Assembly: GCF_018614875.1 (NCBI RefSeq)
Contig: NZ_JAGGNW010000003.1
Span: 1-64,000 of the forward strand
Length of the DNA: 64,000 nucleotides
Source of the DNA: Variovorax paradoxus
Lineage (GTDB): Bacteria > Pseudomonadota > Gammaproteobacteria > Burkholderiales > Burkholderiaceae_C
Reading direction: 5' to 3'
A program made the translations under genes and the position numbers. Below the pieces are notes generated by a model that had not been told where the DNA came from, did no database searches, and was given only the letters and a program-made list of their open reading frames with translations. This document shows, one piece after another, positions 1-8,789 of the stretch (the stretch's first letter is position 1; every line of letters starts with the position of its first letter).

Positions 1-16
1 TCTGCCGCGCAGGTCC

Positions 17-895
17 CTAGCCAACAGCCTGGGTCACGATAGCGAACAGCGACGGCCCGCCTTGCGGAACAGCGAGCGGCCCACCCCGCACCATCGTCGT
101 CGGCGCATCCACGCGCAGCAGGCCGATGCTCTCGAGCCATTCGGCCAGGCCGCTGTCGAAGTCGATGTCGATGCGCGTGAAGTTGCTGGCGTTCAGGCCT
201 GCAAGATGCGCGATCAGCGCCTTCGCGCCCTCGGCGTCGGGCGCGACCACCGGGCCGATGGAATGGCCGCGCCCGAAGCGCCGCAGCATCGCGAAGCCGA
301 CCGGCTCGTTGTCGTGGTCGAGCACCACGCAGGCATCGGCGCTTTGCAGCAGCTCGGCGACCAGTGCATCGCGCGGCATGCCGCGTGCTGCCGCGTCGAG
401 TGCCTGCAGCGCCGGCAATTCGTTGAGGCCCGCGGGCCGCAGGCGCCAGCCCGGCTGCAGCGCGACCAGCGGCGCCGGCTGCGCAATGCCCTGGTGCTGG
501 CGCACCTCGCCGGTGCGCACGAAGCCCAGCCGCTCGTAAAGCCCGCGCCCTTCCGACGTGGCATGCAGCAGCACCGTGCGGTCTTCCAGCCCTGCGAGCA
601 GCGCGCTCATCAGGCGGTGGCCGATGCGGCGGCCCTGGCAGGCGGGCGTGACGATCACCAGGCCGATGGTGGCGTGGCTTTCGCCCCAAAGCCAGCGCAG
701 GCCGGTCGCGACGAGCTCGCCATCGCGCTCGGCCGCAATGCCCTCGGCATTCGCGAACATCTGCTCCCAGTCCGCGGGCCGGTGCGGCCAGCGCAGTTCG
801 GCGGACAGCGCATGCGCATGCGGGAGGTCGGCGGCCGTCATCGGTCTGAGCACCACGCCGTCCATGGCGGGCGTATTCGAAGTGGGTTCGGGCAT
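17..895 (-). CDS. two-domain GNAT N-acetyltransferase
   Basis: This 292-residue protein should transfer an acetyl group from acetyl-CoA to an amine; the substrate cannot be told. The N-terminal half (about residues 10-130) is a GNAT fold: it opens with VVLRPMTAADLPHAHALS and carries a QGRRIGHRLM stretch matching the acetyl-CoA-binding Q/R-x-x-G-x-G/A motif. The second half (about 140-290, with GFAMLRRFGRGHSIGPVVAP) resembles the Acetyltransf_18 domain that follows GNAT domains in YitH-like proteins. I chose the ATG at 895 because similarity begins right after it; an open frame runs further upstream but has no domain character. It is divergent from the dehalogenase gene, with a 512-base gap. 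Confidence 0.85.
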   Translation of the reverse strand: MPEPTSNTPAMDGVVLRPMTAADLPHAHALSAELRWPHRPADWEQMFANAEGIAAERDGELVATGLRWLWGESHATIGLVIVTPACQGRRIGHRLMSALLAGLEDRTVLLHATSEGRGLYERLGFVRTGEVRQHQGIAQPAPLVALQPGWRLRPAGLNELPALQALDAAARGMPRDALVAELLQSADACVVLDHDNEPVGFAMLRRFGRGHSIGPVVAPDAEGAKALIAHLAGLNASNFTRIDIDFDSGLAEWLESIGLLRVDAPTTMVRGGPLAVPQGGPSLFAIVTQAVG

Positions 896-1407
896 GGGGA
901 AAACTCTCTGTTGCAAAGGAAATGGCGCATCCATCTTGGACGACATTGCCGCGCCGCACCAGAGCGAAATCGGCCTCTCTCGCAACTTGCAAGCTTCGGT
1001 TGTCGCGCGGCCCGGTTTCGCAATTCGCTGCGGCGGCGCGCCCGCATACGCACACAAATGCCGAGCCAACCTGCCTAGGATCGACGGCCACTCTACGACC
1101 TGCCGCCATGCAAGCCTTCGATCCACGAGACATCCAGGCGCCTCCGGGCCTGATCGACGCCGATGCGCCAGGCGATGGAGGCCAACCTGCGCTTCAAAAG
1201 CGTGCTCATCGACTTTGCCGCGGCGCACCGAGGTGCATGGCTGCACGCATCGAGGGCAGACCGCACGGCATGCCGTCGCCGGCCCCGCAAACCGCAGCTT
1301 CGTTTCGGCAGGCACCGTTTTTCCCTACATCTCCCGAGCGACACCGTGCTGCAATCGCTTCGTAATGAGTTTGTCGCATTTCCATCTTTGACACAGGAAC
1401 CGAGACC
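896..1407. other. 512-base divergent intergenic region
   Basis: No complete gene is supported here. Short open frames exist on both strands, as expected at this GC content. Around 1090-1260 two plus-strand frames carry protein-like stretches that would join only through a frameshift, so a decayed gene is possible but unproven. Promoters for both flanking genes must lie here. I saw no convincing terminator or RNA gene. Confidence 0.4.
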
Positions 1408-2073
1408 ATGACCTTCCGCCCCAAATACGTGACCTTCGACTGCTACGGCACCCTCACCCGGTTCCGCATGAAGGAGATGAGCACCGACCTTTTTGCCGAC
1501 CGCATCCGGCCCGAGCAGATGGCACAGTTCATCGCCGACTTCAGCGCCTACCGCTTCGACGAGGTGCTGGGCGACTGGAAGCCCTACGAGGTGGTGCTGA
1601 AGAACGCGGTGCGGCGCCTGTGCAGGAAGTGGAAGATCCAGTACTTCGACAGCGACGCGCAGAAGATCTACGACGCCGTGCCCACCTGGGGCCCGCACGG
1701 CGACGTGGCCGCCGGCCTGGCCAAGGTGGCCAAGGAAATTCCGCTCGTCATCCTGTCGAACGCCTCGGACGACCAGATCCAGAAGAACGTGGCGATGCTC
1801 GGCGCGCCCTTCCACCGCGTCTACACCGCGCAGCAGGCCCAGGCCTACAAGCCGCGCCTCCAGGCCTTCGAATACATGCTCGATTCGCTCGGCTGCAACC
1901 CGGAAGACGTGCTGCATGTGTCGTCCAGCCTGCGCTACGACCTGATGTCGGCGGACGACATCGGCATCGTCAACAAGGTGTTCGTCAACCGCGGCCATGG
2001 CCCCGGCAACCCGGCCTACCGCTACACCGAGATCCAAGACATCGGCGGCCTGCCCGGCGTGGTCGGTCTTTGA
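1408..2073 (+). CDS. haloacid dehalogenase type II (HAD superfamily)
   Basis: A 221-residue HAD hydrolase of the (S)-2-haloacid dehalogenase type. The nucleophile motif DCYGTL (residues about 11-16, first Asp catalytic) stands near the N-terminus. The second motif, VILSNAS, comes midway, and a conserved Lys lies in QAYKPRL, followed by SSLRYDLMSADDIG. Family members displace halide from 2-halo acids to give 2-hydroxy acids, but many type II proteins have other substrates. It is the first gene of a run on one strand, 31 bases before a flavin oxidase gene. A natural dehalogenase role is therefore less certain than the fold. Confidence 0.85.
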   Translation: MTFRPKYVTFDCYGTLTRFRMKEMSTDLFADRIRPEQMAQFIADFSAYRFDEVLGDWKPYEVVLKNAVRRLCRKWKIQYFDSDAQKIYDAVPTWGPHGDVAAGLAKVAKEIPLVILSNASDDQIQKNVAMLGAPFHRVYTAQQAQAYKPRLQAFEYMLDSLGCNPEDVLHVSSSLRYDLMSADDIGIVNKVFVNRGHGPGNPAYRYTEIQDIGGLPGVVGL

Positions 2074-2104
2074 TCTTGCGCGAACCACTCACCCGCGCCA
2101 CGCC

Positions 2105-3397
2105 ATGAAGCTCGACTCCTACTGGACCGATTCCGCGCCGGCCTTCTCGCCGGCAGCGCATGCGCTGCCGGCGCAGGTCGACTTCGCGATCGTGGGCGGC
2201 GGTTTCACCGGCCTGTCGGCGGCGCTGGCCTTGGCAAGGCGCGGCGCCCGCGTCGCGGTGCTGGAAGCCGGCACCCGCGTGGCGGCCGAAGCGTCGGGCC
2301 GCAACGGCGGGCACGTGAACAACGGGCTGGCCATGGACTATGCCGACGTCGCAGCCAAGGTCGGCATCGAAAAGGCCCGCGCCTGGTACCGCGCCTACGA
2401 CGATGCGGTCGACACCGTGGCGCGGCTGGTGCGCGACGAGGCGATCGACTGCGATTTCATGCGCCACGGCAAGCTCAAGCTGGCCACGCGCGCCAACCAG
2501 ATGGCCGCGCTCGAACGCAGCGCCGAGCGCCTGGTCGGCGACGGCGTGGACACCGACGTCGAGATCCTCGATGCGGCGCAGGTGCGCGGCGAGGTGCAGA
2601 GCGAGCGCTTCCACGGCGGCCTGCTCTACAAGCGCAGCGGCCAGATGCACATGGGCCGCTTCGCGCAGGGCCTCGCCGAGGCTGCGCAGCGCCACGGCGC
2701 GCAGATCCACACCGGCACGGCCGTGAACCGCATCGAGCGCATCGGCAGCGGCCATGCGCACCGGCTGCACACCGCCGGCGGCACCGTCGGCGCGCAGCAG
2801 GTGCTGCTGGCCACCGGTGCCACGCGCCATGGCGGCTATGGCAGCTTCGGCTGGCTGCGCCGGCGCATCGTGCCGATCGGCAGCTTCATCGTCGTCACCG
2901 AGCCGCTCGGCGCGGAGCGCGCGCAGGCGCTGCTCGCAGCCCGGCGCACCTACACGACGGTGGCCAACATCCATCACTACTTCCGGCTCACGGCCGACCA
3001 CCGGCTGGTGTTCGGCGGCCGCGCGCGCTTCTCGGTCTCCAGCCCGCAGGCCGATGCCGCCAGCGGCGAGATCCTGCGTGCCGGGCTGGCCCAGACCTTT
3101 CCGCAGCTCGGCGCCGTGCGGCTGGACTACTGCTGGGGCGGACTGGTCGACATGACGCAAGACCGCCTGCCGCATGCCGGCGAGCGCGACGGCCTCTACT
3201 ACGCCATGGGCTACAGCGGCCACGGCACGCAGATGTCGGTCCACATGGGCGAGCGCATGGCCGCCGTGATGAACGGCGACGCCAGCGCCAACCCCTGGCA
3301 GGGCCGCGACTGGCCCGCCATCCCCGGCCACCTCGGCCCGCCCTGGTTCCTGCCGGCGATCGGGCTTTACTACTCGCTCAAGGACAAGCTGGCCTGA
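2105..3397 (+). CDS. FAD-dependent amine/amino-acid oxidase, PuuB-like (DAO family)
   Basis: A 430-residue flavoprotein. The dinucleotide-binding motif VGGGFTGLSAALALA lies at about residues 30-45, followed by ASGRNGGHVNNG, typical of the gamma-glutamylputrescine oxidase (PuuB/OrdL) branch of the DadA/DAO family. C-terminal YAMGYSGHGTQMS completes the FAD site. The family oxidises amines or imino acids to imines and gives H2O2. The ATG at 2105 is chosen because the flavin domain begins about 25 residues later; upstream codons overlap the dehalogenase gene in another frame. With the downstream GabD-like dehydrogenase it could form an oxidase plus semialdehyde dehydrogenase pair, as in putrescine catabolism; this is inference. 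Confidence 0.85.
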   Translation: MKLDSYWTDSAPAFSPAAHALPAQVDFAIVGGGFTGLSAALALARRGARVAVLEAGTRVAAEASGRNGGHVNNGLAMDYADVAAKVGIEKARAWYRAYDDAVDTVARLVRDEAIDCDFMRHGKLKLATRANQMAALERSAERLVGDGVDTDVEILDAAQVRGEVQSERFHGGLLYKRSGQMHMGRFAQGLAEAAQRHGAQIHTGTAVNRIERIGSGHAHRLHTAGGTVGAQQVLLATGATRHGGYGSFGWLRRRIVPIGSFIVVTEPLGAERAQALLAARRTYTTVANIHHYFRLTADHRLVFGGRARFSVSSPQADAASGEILRAGLAQTFPQLGAVRLDYCWGGLVDMTQDRLPHAGERDGLYYAMGYSGHGTQMSVHMGERMAAVMNGDASANPWQGRDWPAIPGHLGPPWFLPAIGLYYSLKDKLA

Positions 3398-3474
3398 GTG
3401 CCTGGCGAGTCCGCTGTTTTCGTCCCGCGTTTGTTCTTCAACCTTCAGTCATCAGCCCACAGGAGTAACCCATC

Positions 3475-5097
3475 ATGAGCGACAGCAGCAACAAGAGGTT
3501 CGAAAGCCTCGTCGGTCCCGGCGAAAGCCTTCGCATGATGGAGTCGCTGAAACGCGGCGCCTCTAGGCGCGACATCCTGGCGATGCTGATGGCCGGCGGC
3601 ATGCAGGCCACCCTCGCCGGAAGCCTCGCCGGCATGGCGGTGTCCGCCCATGCGCAGGCGCCCAGGAAGGGCGGCCGCCTCCGGGTGGCGGGCGCCACCG
3701 CCGCCGCCACCGACACGCTCGATCCGGCCAAGCAGTCGAACCAGACCGACTACTCGCGCTGCAACATGATCTACAACGGCCTGACCTCGCTCGACGGCAG
3801 CCTCGCGCCGCAGCCGGCGCTGGCTGAATCGTTCACCACCAAGGACGCCAAGACCTGGGTCTTCACGCTGCGCAAGGGCGTGACCTTCCACGACGGCAAG
3901 GCGCTCTCGCCGGCCGACGTGGTGTTTTCGATCATGCGCCACAAGGACCCGGCCACCGCCTCCAAGGCCAAGATCCTTGCCGACCAGATCGAGAGCGCCA
4001 AGGCGAGCGGCCCGAACGAGGTGACGATGGTGCTCGGCGCGCCGAACGCCGACCTGCCGGTGATCCTGGGCACCTTCCACTTCCACATCGTCAAGGAAGG
4101 CACCACCGACTTCAACGCAGGCATCGGCACCGGCCCCTACAAGCTCAAGGAGTTCAAGCCCGGCGTGCGCTCCCTCATGGTGCGCAACGACGCCTACTGG
4201 AAGCCCGGCAAGCCCTACCTCGACGAGATCGAGTTCATCGGCATCGGCGACGAGAGCGCGCGCGTCAACGCGCTGCTCTCGGGCGGCATGGACCTGGTGG
4301 GCTCGGTCAATCCGCGTTCGGTCGAACGCGTGAAGGGAACGCCCGGCTTCGGGATCTTCCTCACCCAGTCCGGCCAATACTCCGACCTCGTGATGCGCAA
4401 GGACGTGGGCCCCGGCGCCAACCCGGACTTCGTGCTCGGCATGAAGCACCTGTTCGACCGCGAGCAGATGAAGAAGACCATTGCGCTCGACTATGCGGTG
4501 GTCGGCAACGACCAGCCGGTCGATCCGACCAACCGCTTCCACTTCGCCGGTCTGCCCCAGCGCCCGTTCGACCTGGACAAGGCCAAGTTCCACCTGCAGA
4601 AGTCCGGTATCACGGGCAAGGTGCCGATGGTGGCATCGCCCGCGGCGCTGTACTCGGTGGAGATGGCTTTGCTGCTGCAGCAGACGGCGCAGCGCGCGGG
4701 GCTGGAGATCGACATCAAGCGCATGCCTGCCGACGGCTACTGGTCGAACCACTGGCTCAACAGCCATGTGGGCTTCGGCAACGTCAACCCGCGCCCGAGC
4801 GCCGACGTGCTGCTGACGCAGTTCTTCCAGTCGGGTGCGGCGTGGAACGAGTCGCGCTGGAAGAGCGAGAAGTTCGACCAGCTGCTCCTGGCTTCGCGCG
4901 CGGAGACCGACCTGGCCAAGCGCAAGCAGATGTATGCCGACATGCAGACCATGATCCACCACGAAGCCGGCATCGGCATCCCGCTGTTCCTCAACAGCAT
5001 CGACGGGCACACCTCCAAGCTCAAGGGCCTGTCGCCCATTCCGGTGGGTGGTCTGATGGGCTTCAACTTCGCCGAGAACGTATGGCTGGAAACATGA
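3475..5097 (+). CDS. ABC transporter substrate-binding protein, family 5 (DppA-like)
   Basis: A 540-residue periplasmic receptor of the peptide/nickel/opine family. The N-terminus has a twin-arginine signal (SRRDILAML, about residues 25-33) before a hydrophobic segment ending in AHA-Q, so export should be by Tat rather than Sec, which is uncommon for this family. The mature part has the family's opening DTLDPAKQSNQTDYSRCNMIYNG region and ADVVFSIMRH. A strong ribosome site AGGAG (3461-3465) supports the ATG at 3475. It is separated from the permease genes by 158 bases holding a palindromic repeat. The ligand is unknown; the neighbouring oxidase and dehydrogenases suggest an amine- or carboxylate-containing nutrient. 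Confidence 0.9.
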   Translation: MSDSSNKRFESLVGPGESLRMMESLKRGASRRDILAMLMAGGMQATLAGSLAGMAVSAHAQAPRKGGRLRVAGATAAATDTLDPAKQSNQTDYSRCNMIYNGLTSLDGSLAPQPALAESFTTKDAKTWVFTLRKGVTFHDGKALSPADVVFSIMRHKDPATASKAKILADQIESAKASGPNEVTMVLGAPNADLPVILGTFHFHIVKEGTTDFNAGIGTGPYKLKEFKPGVRSLMVRNDAYWKPGKPYLDEIEFIGIGDESARVNALLSGGMDLVGSVNPRSVERVKGTPGFGIFLTQSGQYSDLVMRKDVGPGANPDFVLGMKHLFDREQMKKTIALDYAVVGNDQPVDPTNRFHFAGLPQRPFDLDKAKFHLQKSGITGKVPMVASPAALYSVEMALLLQQTAQRAGLEIDIKRMPADGYWSNHWLNSHVGFGNVNPRPSADVLLTQFFQSGAAWNESRWKSEKFDQLLLASRAETDLAKRKQMYADMQTMIHHEAGIGIPLFLNSIDGHTSKLKGLSPIPVGGLMGFNFAENVWLET

Positions 5098-5100
5098 GCT

Positions 5101-5220
5101 CTCCCCCAGACTTGCTCACTTCGTGTAGCCGCCAACCCCCTCACCGGGGGCAACACCAGCGGCCCGGCAAAGCCGGTTCCGCGGTGTTCCCCGAACGGGC
5201 CTGGCTTCGCCGGCCGCGGT
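5101..5220. repeat. REP-like nested palindromic intergenic element
   Basis: Two hairpins fill the gap between the binding-protein and permease genes. The first has five-C and five-G arms at 5136-5140 and 5146-5150. The second is a nested dyad at 5152-5188: AACACC/GGTGTT, then GCGG/CCGC, then CCGGC/GCCGG around an AAA loop. A further GGCTTCGCC lies at 5203-5211. This looks like dispersed intergenic repeats common in Comamonadaceae, as far as I recall. In RNA it could stabilise the upstream message or weaken read-through into the permeases. No run of T follows, so it is not a classic terminator. Confidence 0.7.
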
Positions 5221-5255
5221 GGGCGTGAAGCGCATAGCGCAGGGAAGTCACTGAT

Positions 5256-6212
5256 ATGAATCACGTCATTCTCAAACTCCTCGCCCAGCGCATTGCGCTG
5301 GCGCTGCTGTCGCTGCTGGCGGTGTCGGTGATCGTGTTCTCGATCACCGCGGTGCTGCCCGGAGACGCCGCGCAGGAACAGCTCGGCCAGGACGCCACGC
5401 CCGAAGCGGTGGCCGCGCTGCGCGCGCAGATGGGCCTGGACGTGCCGGCGCCCGAGCGCTACGCGAAGTGGCTGCTTGGCATGGTGAAGGGCGACCCCGG
5501 CCGCTCCGCAACCACGCAGATGCCGGTCGCCGAGCTGGTTGCCAGCCGGCTGCCCAACTCGCTGCTGCTGGCCGCCGTCACGGCGCTGTTCTCGGTGCCG
5601 ATCGCGCTGGCGCTCGGCATCGCCTCGGCGGTGTGGCGCGGCTCGTGGTTCGACCGCGCGGCCTCGACGACGGCTGTGGGCGTGGTGTCGGTGCCGGAGT
5701 TCCTGGTCGCAACGCTGGCAGTGCTGGTGTTCGCGGTCAAGCTGCGCTGGCTGCCGGCGCTGTCCTTCGTCAACGACATCGAGTCGCTGGGCCAGCTGCT
5801 GCGCGCCTTCGCGATGCCGGTGCTGGTGCTGTGCTGCGTGATCATTGCGCAGATGATGCGCATGACGCGCGCCGCAGTGATCGACCAACTCGAGGCGCCC
5901 TACATCGAAATGGTGCGGCTCAAGGGTGCCTCGCCAATGCGCATGGTGCTGGCGCACGCGCTGCCCAACGCGGTGGGCCCGATCGCCAATGCGGTGGCGC
6001 TGAGCCTGTCGTACTTGCTCGGGGGCGTGATCATCGTCGAGACCATCTTCAACTACCCGGGCATTGCCAAGCTGATGGTCGACGGCGTGGCGCAGCGCGA
6101 CATGCCGCTGGTGCAGACCTGCGCCATGATCTTCTGCTGCGCCTACCTGATGCTGGTGACGACGGCCGACATCTTCGGCATCCTCGCCAATCCGCGGCTG
6201 CGGCACCGCTGA
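5256..6212 (+). CDS. ABC transporter permease, DppB-like
   Basis: A 318-residue inner-membrane permease of the dipeptide/oligopeptide type, forming half of the channel. It has an N-terminal membrane segment (LALLSLLAVSVIVFSITAVL) and a periplasmic loop with PGDAAQEQLGQDATPEAV, typical of the DppB branch. Further helices follow, with the ATPase-contact loop MVRLKGASPMRMVLAHALPN at about residues 220-240. The ATG at 5256 is the first of the hydrophobic domain. The DppC-like gene follows after 10 bases, so both are translated from one message. Confidence 0.93.
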   Translation: MNHVILKLLAQRIALALLSLLAVSVIVFSITAVLPGDAAQEQLGQDATPEAVAALRAQMGLDVPAPERYAKWLLGMVKGDPGRSATTQMPVAELVASRLPNSLLLAAVTALFSVPIALALGIASAVWRGSWFDRAASTTAVGVVSVPEFLVATLAVLVFAVKLRWLPALSFVNDIESLGQLLRAFAMPVLVLCCVIIAQMMRMTRAAVIDQLEAPYIEMVRLKGASPMRMVLAHALPNAVGPIANAVALSLSYLLGGVIIVETIFNYPGIAKLMVDGVAQRDMPLVQTCAMIFCCAYLMLVTTADIFGILANPRLRHR

Positions 6213-6222
6213 AGGACGCTTC

Positions 6223-7128
6223 ATGGAAACATCCGTCTCTCCAACAGCTGGGAACGCCACGGCTTCCCTGGTGCCACCGCCGCAAGAGCACCGGCGCGGT
6301 CCGCTGCGCTGGCTTGCCGGTTTCGGCGGCTCCGGCCTGCTCGGCCTCGCGGTGCTGCTGTTCTGGCTGCTCGCGGCGCTGCTCGGCCCCTGGCTGCTCT
6401 CGCACGGCACGGCGCCCACGGCCACATCGAACGTCTTCGAGCCGATCGGCGCAACGCACTGGCTGGGCACCGACTACCTCGGCCGCGACATGCTGACGCT
6501 CATCATCGAGGGCGCGCGCTACACGATTGGCGTCGCGCTTCTGGCCACGCTGCTGGCAAGCGGAACCGGCACCGTGCTGGCGTTGCTGGCAGCCGCCAGC
6601 GGCCGCTGGATCGACGCGGTGCTCAGCCGCGGGCTCGACACGCTGACCGCGATTCCCAGCAAGATGTTCGCGCTCATCATGGTGGCGGGCTTCGGCTCCT
6701 CGGTGCCGATGCTGGTGGTCACGGCCGGCATCATCTACGTGCCGGGCGCCTACCGCATGGCGCGCTCGCTGGCCGTCAACATCAACGCACTCGACTACGT
6801 GACCGTGGCGCGCACGCGCGGCGAAGGCACGCTCTACATCATGCTGCGCGAGATCCTGCCCAACATCGCCGGCCCGATGCTGGCCGACCTCGGCCTGCGC
6901 TTCGTGTACGTCGTGCTGCTGCTGGCGAGCCTGAGCTTCCTCGGCCTCGGCATCCAGCCGCCGGCCGCCGACTGGGGCTCCCTGGTGCGCGAGAACATCG
7001 GCGCGCTGGCCATGGGCGGCGCCTCGGTGATCGTGCCGGCGCTGGCCATCGCGAGCCTGACCATCGCGGTCAACCTCGTCATCGACAACCTGCCGGGCCG
7101 CACGGCCCGCGAACGCGGAGCACGCTGA
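6223..7128 (+). CDS. ABC transporter permease, DppC-like
   Basis: A 301-residue permease partner of the preceding gene. After a cytoplasmic N-terminus and first membrane helix (LLGLAVLLFWLLAALLGPWL) comes the family's GTDYLGRDMLTLIIEGAR motif, which is diagnostic for DppC/OppC. The ATPase-contact loop (VARTRGEGTLYIMLREILPN) follows at about residues 190-210. It ends at the base where the ATPase gene begins (TGATG at 7126-7130), indicating translational coupling. Confidence 0.93.
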   Translation: METSVSPTAGNATASLVPPPQEHRRGPLRWLAGFGGSGLLGLAVLLFWLLAALLGPWLLSHGTAPTATSNVFEPIGATHWLGTDYLGRDMLTLIIEGARYTIGVALLATLLASGTGTVLALLAAASGRWIDAVLSRGLDTLTAIPSKMFALIMVAGFGSSVPMLVVTAGIIYVPGAYRMARSLAVNINALDYVTVARTRGEGTLYIMLREILPNIAGPMLADLGLRFVYVVLLLASLSFLGLGIQPPAADWGSLVRENIGALAMGGASVIVPALAIASLTIAVNLVIDNLPGRTARERGAR

Positions 7129-8789
7129 TGGGCGCACCACTCACTGTCCAGGGCCTCAGCATCTGCGCCGGCGCGAACACGCTGGTCGACAACCTGAGCT
7201 TCTCCGTGCAGCCCGGCGAGGTGCTGGCGCTGATCGGCGAATCAGGCTCCGGCAAGACCACCACCGCGCTGGCTCTGATGGGCTATGCACGCCACGGCTG
7301 CCGCATCTCGGCCGGGCGGGTGCAGATCGGCAATACCGACGTGCTGGCGCTCGATGCGGCGCAGCAGCGCTCGCTGCGCGGCCGCACGGTCTCCTACATC
7401 GCGCAGAGCGCGGCCGCCTCCTTCAACCCCTCGCGCACGATCATGGACCAGGTGGTCGAGCCGACCGTCATCCACGGCCTGTGCAAGCGGGCCGAGGCCG
7501 AGGCGAAGGCGGTGCAGCTGTTCCGCGAACTCGCGCTGCCCGATCCGGAAACCATCGGCGCGCGCTATCCGCACCAGGTCTCCGGCGGCCAGCTGCAGCG
7601 GCTGATGGCGGCGATGGCGCTGATCGGCGACCCTGACCTCGTGATTCTCGATGAGCCGACCACCGCGCTCGACGTGACGACGCAGATCGAAGTGCTGCAC
7701 GCTTTCCGCCGCGTGGTGCGCGAGCGCCGCGCCACCGCCGTGTACGTGAGCCACGACCTGGCCGTGGTGGCGCAAATGGCCGACCACATCCTCGTGCTGC
7801 GCAACGGCAGGATGAGCGAGCTGAACGCCACCGAGCAGATCCTTTCCGCCCCGGCCGACGACTACACGAAGTGCCTGCTGGCGGCCGCGCGGCCCGCGGT
7901 GCGCGCATCCGGCCAGACCTCGGGCGATTCCGCGCTGCTGCTTCACGTGCACGAGCTTTCATGCGGCTACGGCGCGGCAAACGCGAAAGGCCAGCCGGCC
8001 AAGCTCATCCTCGAGGACATCAACCTCAAGCTCTACCGCGGGCAGGCCATCGGCGTGATCGGCGAATCGGGCTCCGGCAAGACCACCCTGGCACGGGCCG
8101 TCGCCGGTCTCTTGAGGCCCTGCCACGGCAGCATCATGTTCGACGGGCACGCGCTCAAGCCCACGCTGCAGCAGCGCAGCCCCGAGGAGCTGCGCCGCAT
8201 CCAGATCGTCTTCCAGATGGCCGACACGGCGTTGAACCCGTCGCAGACCATCTGGCGCATCCTGGCGCGGCCGCTGCAGTTCTACAAGGGCTTGCGCGGC
8301 GAACCGCTCAAGCGGCGCATCCATGAACTGCTCGACCTGGTGAAGCTGCCGCACTCCGTGGCCGACCGCCTCCCGGGCGGACTCTCGGGCGGACAGAAGC
8401 AACGCGTCAACCTGGCACGTGCGCTGGCGGCCGAGCCCGACCTGATCCTCTGCGACGAGGTGACCTCGGCGCTGGACACCGTCGTTGCCGCGGCGGTGCT
8501 CGACCTCATGGCCGAGCTGCGGCGCGAACTGGGCGTGTCTTACCTCTTCATCAGCCACGACCTGCACACCGTGCGTTCGGTGTGCGACGAAATCGTCGTG
8601 ATGCAGCACGGACGCAAGCTCTCGCAAGTGGCGCGGGCCGATTACGAGCGCGGGCCGCATCACCCCTACTACGAACTGCTGGCCCGCTCCGTGCCCGAGC
8701 TTCGCCGCGGCTGGCTGGACGACATGGACCGTGCGGCGGCAGCATCGGCAAGAGCAGCCGCCCCATCAACCAGAGAGGCTCGGACATGA
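7128..8789 (+). CDS. fused dual ABC ATPase (DppD-DppF type)
   Basis: A 553-residue protein with two complete nucleotide-binding domains that power the Dpp-like importer. Each half has Walker A GESGSGKTT (about residues 37-45 and 311-319), a signature (VSGGQLQ and LSGGQKQ), Walker B (LVILDEPT and LILCDEV) and a switch His (YVSHDLAVV and FISHDLHTV). DppD and DppF are usually separate proteins; the fused form is common in proteobacteria. The C-terminal PHHPYYELLARSVPEL matches the family tail. The stop codon overlaps the next gene's start (ATGA at 8786-8789). Confidence 0.93.
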   Translation: MGAPLTVQGLSICAGANTLVDNLSFSVQPGEVLALIGESGSGKTTTALALMGYARHGCRISAGRVQIGNTDVLALDAAQQRSLRGRTVSYIAQSAAASFNPSRTIMDQVVEPTVIHGLCKRAEAEAKAVQLFRELALPDPETIGARYPHQVSGGQLQRLMAAMALIGDPDLVILDEPTTALDVTTQIEVLHAFRRVVRERRATAVYVSHDLAVVAQMADHILVLRNGRMSELNATEQILSAPADDYTKCLLAAARPAVRASGQTSGDSALLLHVHELSCGYGAANAKGQPAKLILEDINLKLYRGQAIGVIGESGSGKTTLARAVAGLLRPCHGSIMFDGHALKPTLQQRSPEELRRIQIVFQMADTALNPSQTIWRILARPLQFYKGLRGEPLKRRIHELLDLVKLPHSVADRLPGGLSGGQKQRVNLARALAAEPDLILCDEVTSALDTVVAAAVLDLMAELRRELGVSYLFISHDLHTVRSVCDEIVVMQHGRKLSQVARADYERGPHHPYYELLARSVPELRRGWLDDMDRAAAASARAAAPSTREART

